A stretch of DNA of 16,019 nucleotides from an uncultured Odoribacter sp. (GTDB lineage: Bacteria; Bacteroidota; Bacteroidia; Bacteroidales; Marinifilaceae), in assembly GCA_910578985.1 (NCBI GenBank), contig CAJTSF010000036.1, positions 1-16,019 of the forward strand, read 5' to 3'. Numbering within the stretch: position 1 is the stretch's first letter; every line of letters starts with the position of its first letter. The position numbers and the translations under genes were made by a program. The notes under the pieces are model-generated. The model was not told where the DNA came from. It saw nothing but the letters and a program-made list of their open reading frames with translations, and did no database searches. Below, piece by piece: positions 14,360 through 16,019 of the stretch.

Positions 14360-14853
14360 GCAAAAAGATTATAAAAGAATCCGGCATGTCATTTGAAGTG
14401 GAAACAGAGAACAGTTTCCATATTGAGCAAAACAGTCTCCTCAAAAAAATAGAAGGATGCAAAGTTTGTGAATTTATACATGTCCAAAACAATGAACTCC
14501 AACTCATAGAAGCCAAACAAAGTGCACCAAAACCTCACAACTGCGAACCATTCCATGAATTTGTCAATACCATAAAAGACAAATTTTCCAATTCATTGCA
14601 AATATTCATGGCCTATTTTATCGGAAGATACACATCAGAAAAATTTCCTGAAAATTTGAAAAACATTCCTTTGGCAAACATAGAAATCAAATTCTACTTA
14701 GTCATCAAAAACTTCCAAAAGGAATGGTTACAACCTATAAACGACCAACTGAAACAAGACATGAAACTATTCCTAAAAAATTGGAACATTAAAGAAGTCG
14801 GCATCAAAGTCATGAATGATATACAAGCCAAAGACAAAGGCTTGATTCAATAA
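14356..14853 (+). CDS. Uncharacterised partner protein with ExK nuclease-like motif, gene 2 of the cassette
   Basis: I do not recognise a named family with confidence. The 165-residue protein has no signal peptide or membrane segment and is rich in Lys and Asn. The central segment ELQLIEAKQSAPKPHN (47-62) is a hydrophobic strand ending in Glu52-Ala-Lys54, with acidic residues just before it (Glu39, Glu47). That is the arrangement of the PD-(D/E)XK nuclease core. A second beta-strand-like segment, IEIKFYLVIKN (109-119), follows. It starts within the stop of the ATPase gene (4-nt overlap), so the two products are probably made together and may bind each other. Its 3' end overlaps the convergent thioredoxin-like gene by 7 nt. 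The nuclease proposal is inference from a short motif; it could instead be a structural or regulatory partner. Confidence 0.8.
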   Translation: MSKKIIKESGMSFEVETENSFHIEQNSLLKKIEGCKVCEFIHVQNNELQLIEAKQSAPKPHNCEPFHEFVNTIKDKFSNSLQIFMAYFIGRYTSEKFPENLKNIPLANIEIKFYLVIKNFQKEWLQPINDQLKQDMKLFLKNWNIKEVGIKVMNDIQAKDKGLIQ

Positions 14854-15809
14854 TCTTTCTCCCCGCACGCCGCCACAATCGCTTCGAGGGTGGTATCTTT
14901 CAGCAGCACTCGCTTATCCCCGTCGAGCAGATAAAGGGCGGGCATGGAAGGCATGACATAAAGGGCGCGGGAATGGATGGCACCGTCGGCATCGAACCCC
15001 ACGAGCCACTCATCCGGCAGGCGGTCTCGGGTAAGCGTCCAGGCAGGGCGGTCGCCTTCGGCATCCACGGCAAGAAGTGTCAGGCGTCCCGTGCGGAACT
15101 CCTCGTCGAGGACTGCGTCGGCGGCAATCTCCGCCAGCACCTCCCAGCAGTGCGCGCAATCCGGATCATAGAACACCATCAACAACCGCCGGCACGCCGT
15201 GCCGTGCAGCGTATGCTTCTTGCCGTCGCCCGACAGATAGGTGAAATCCGCCGCCACGGAACCGCGCCGGTTCTTTTTCGCCACCTCCAACAGCGAGGCG
15301 GCACGCGCTTTCTCCGCCTGGCTTCCCATCGGCGTACGCACCAACTCCTCCAAAAAGAGGATAAAATACTCCTCGTTCACCATCGGCGAAGCCCACTCAT
15401 ACAAATACTTCTCTGCCATCTCCGCCAACAACCCGTACGCCGTCCGGTCGCTCTCCGCCCGCACCATCAAGCGATGGACGGCAGGCGCCAGGGCTGCCGT
15501 ATCGGCATGCGGAAACAGGGAAAGAAAATCAGCGAAATGCTGCTCCATGAAAGCGCGGTTCCGGCTGCGCAGCGTATCCCGGAAATCCATCCCGTCCCAG
15601 AAATGCGCCAGCACATACGCCGCCCGCTCCGGCACCGTACGCAACGTCGGCGGCACCGACGGCAAAGGCAATCCTGCCACCGCCGACGAATCTGCCGGTG
15701 CCATCCTTTCCACAGAAACGGCATGCGCCTCCTCTACCCTCCCACCCGCCAAAAGCAGCGCAGAAAAAACAAGTGACACGCAAAATTGCCGATATATTTT
15801 TCTCTTCAT
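14847..15809 (-). CDS. DUF5106 and thioredoxin-like domain exported protein
   Basis: A probable envelope oxidoreductase of the type common in Bacteroidales. The 320-residue protein has a signal peptide (about 1-30, likely cleaved after AHA) with no lipobox cysteine and a helical DUF5106-like region (about 57-180, beginning PERAAYVLAHFWDGMDF). A thioredoxin/AhpC-like domain (about 185-315) follows, with redox motif Cys218-Ala-His-Cys221 in FYDPDCAHCWEVL and the expected cis-proline Pro290 (SMPALYLLD). It probably acts on disulfides in the periplasm; its partners are unknown. It is GC-rich (62% in one line counted by hand). It has a well-formed Bacteroidota promoter upstream and converges with the AT-rich cassette. 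Confidence 0.85.
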   Translation of the reverse strand: MKRKIYRQFCVSLVFSALLLAGGRVEEAHAVSVERMAPADSSAVAGLPLPSVPPTLRTVPERAAYVLAHFWDGMDFRDTLRSRNRAFMEQHFADFLSLFPHADTAALAPAVHRLMVRAESDRTAYGLLAEMAEKYLYEWASPMVNEEYFILFLEELVRTPMGSQAEKARAASLLEVAKKNRRGSVAADFTYLSGDGKKHTLHGTACRRLLMVFYDPDCAHCWEVLAEIAADAVLDEEFRTGRLTLLAVDAEGDRPAWTLTRDRLPDEWLVGFDADGAIHSRALYVMPSMPALYLLDGDKRVLLKDTTLEAIVAACGEKDY

Positions 15810-15834
15810 AAATATCCGATTTGTTATTCGATTG

Positions 15835-15866
15835 TAAAGTTAACGGTTTTATCTGAAAACTGCAAA
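15835..15866 (-). promoter_or_regulatory. Promoter of the DUF5106-thioredoxin gene (TTTG-N20-TAACTTTA)
   Basis: On the minus strand there is a -33 TTTG (15863-15866), a 20-nt spacer and the -7 sequence TAACTTTA (15835-15842), which differs from TAnnTTTG only in the last base. The -7 element ends 25 nt before the start codon. This is the only promoter in the window with both elements at the standard Bacteroidota spacing. Confidence 0.65.
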
Positions 15867-15964
15867 AAGCTAAATATTTCATACACAACTTCTCCACATT
15901 TTCTTCTATAAATCAAAATTTTGTGGATTCTTTTCACTACCTTTATATCCAAATTCTTAAAAAC

Positions 15965-16019
15965 ATGGTGACAGCCCTCACACATTTGCTCGGAGAGACA
16001 ACCGACTACGATAAGAAAC
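15965..16019 (+). CDS. Start of an unidentified gene, truncated by the window edge
   Basis: An ATG at 15965 opens a frame of 18 codons that runs off the right edge. The visible peptide contains LLGETTDYDKK. This is reminiscent of the N-terminus of AlbA_2-type putative DNA-binding proteins, but the stretch is too short to be sure. The AT-rich 155-bp gap between this start and the divergent thioredoxin gene is a plausible promoter region; it holds a poor -7-like TACCTTTA at 15938-15945. Confidence 0.4.
   Translation, partial: MVTALTHLLGETTDYDKK

Noticed and set aside
13352..14853. Assignment of the two-gene cassette to Gabija, Septu, PARIS or an OLD nuclease
   Set aside because: The ATPase lacks a TOPRIM domain, the partner is not a helicase, and no HNH motif or DUF4435/TOPRIM signature is visible, so no named system is supported.
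14973..15776. A 267-codon open frame on the plus strand
   Set aside because: It is antisense to the DUF5106-thioredoxin gene, is extremely rich in Arg, Gln and His, and arises from the high GC content of that gene.
1..16019. CRISPR arrays, tRNA or rRNA genes, insertion sequences or prophage
   Set aside because: No regularly spaced repeats, tRNA cloverleaf, rRNA sequence, transposase or integrase was seen on either strand.

Overview
The window looks like a chromosomal segment of a Bacteroidales bacterium, most likely Bacteroides or a close relative. The evidence is a 286-residue primary sigma factor without region 1.1, promoters with the Bacteroidota -7 element TAnnTTTG in place of E. coli-type -10 boxes, weak or absent Shine-Dalgarno sequences, a complete Na+-pumping NADH:quinone reductase operon, a T9SS-plug-like (DUF5103) protein and a DUF5106-thioredoxin protein. 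I cannot name the species from the sequence alone.

Layout. Bases 1-377 hold no gene I can support, but they contain nested and partly competing inverted repeats. Bases 378-4297 carry four leftward genes. Read in transcription order they are a T9SS-plug-like protein, a META-domain lipoprotein, a DegS/DegP-like single-PDZ serine protease and the primary sigma factor gene rpoD. A divergent promoter region near 4300-4394 separates them from the rightward nqrABCDEF operon (4395-10298), followed by glyA (10343-11623). A strong rho-independent terminator follows glyA. A rightward HAD phosphatase (gph-like, 11714-12391) converges with a leftward methionine aminopeptidase (12381-13244), and their ends overlap. 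An AT-rich two-gene cassette then runs rightward (13352-14853): an AAA/ABC-type ATPase translationally coupled to a 165-residue protein with an ExK motif. It converges with a leftward DUF5106-thioredoxin gene (14847-15809). The start of another rightward gene runs off the right edge.

How the genes work together. NqrA-F form one membrane complex that oxidises NADH, reduces quinone and exports Na+. No ApbE flavin transferase, which NqrB and NqrC need, is encoded in the window. The leftward cluster combines primary transcription (rpoD) with envelope functions (protease, lipoprotein, plug-like protein). The thioredoxin-like protein is also an exported envelope protein.

The part most likely to be new biology is the cassette at 13352-14853. 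It has an overlap of start and stop codons, an ATPase with intact Walker motifs, and a small partner with a nuclease-like motif. Its base composition is far more AT-rich than the GC-rich genes on either side. This is the form of many two-gene anti-phage or nucleic-acid-processing modules, but it matches no named system that I can recognise with confidence.
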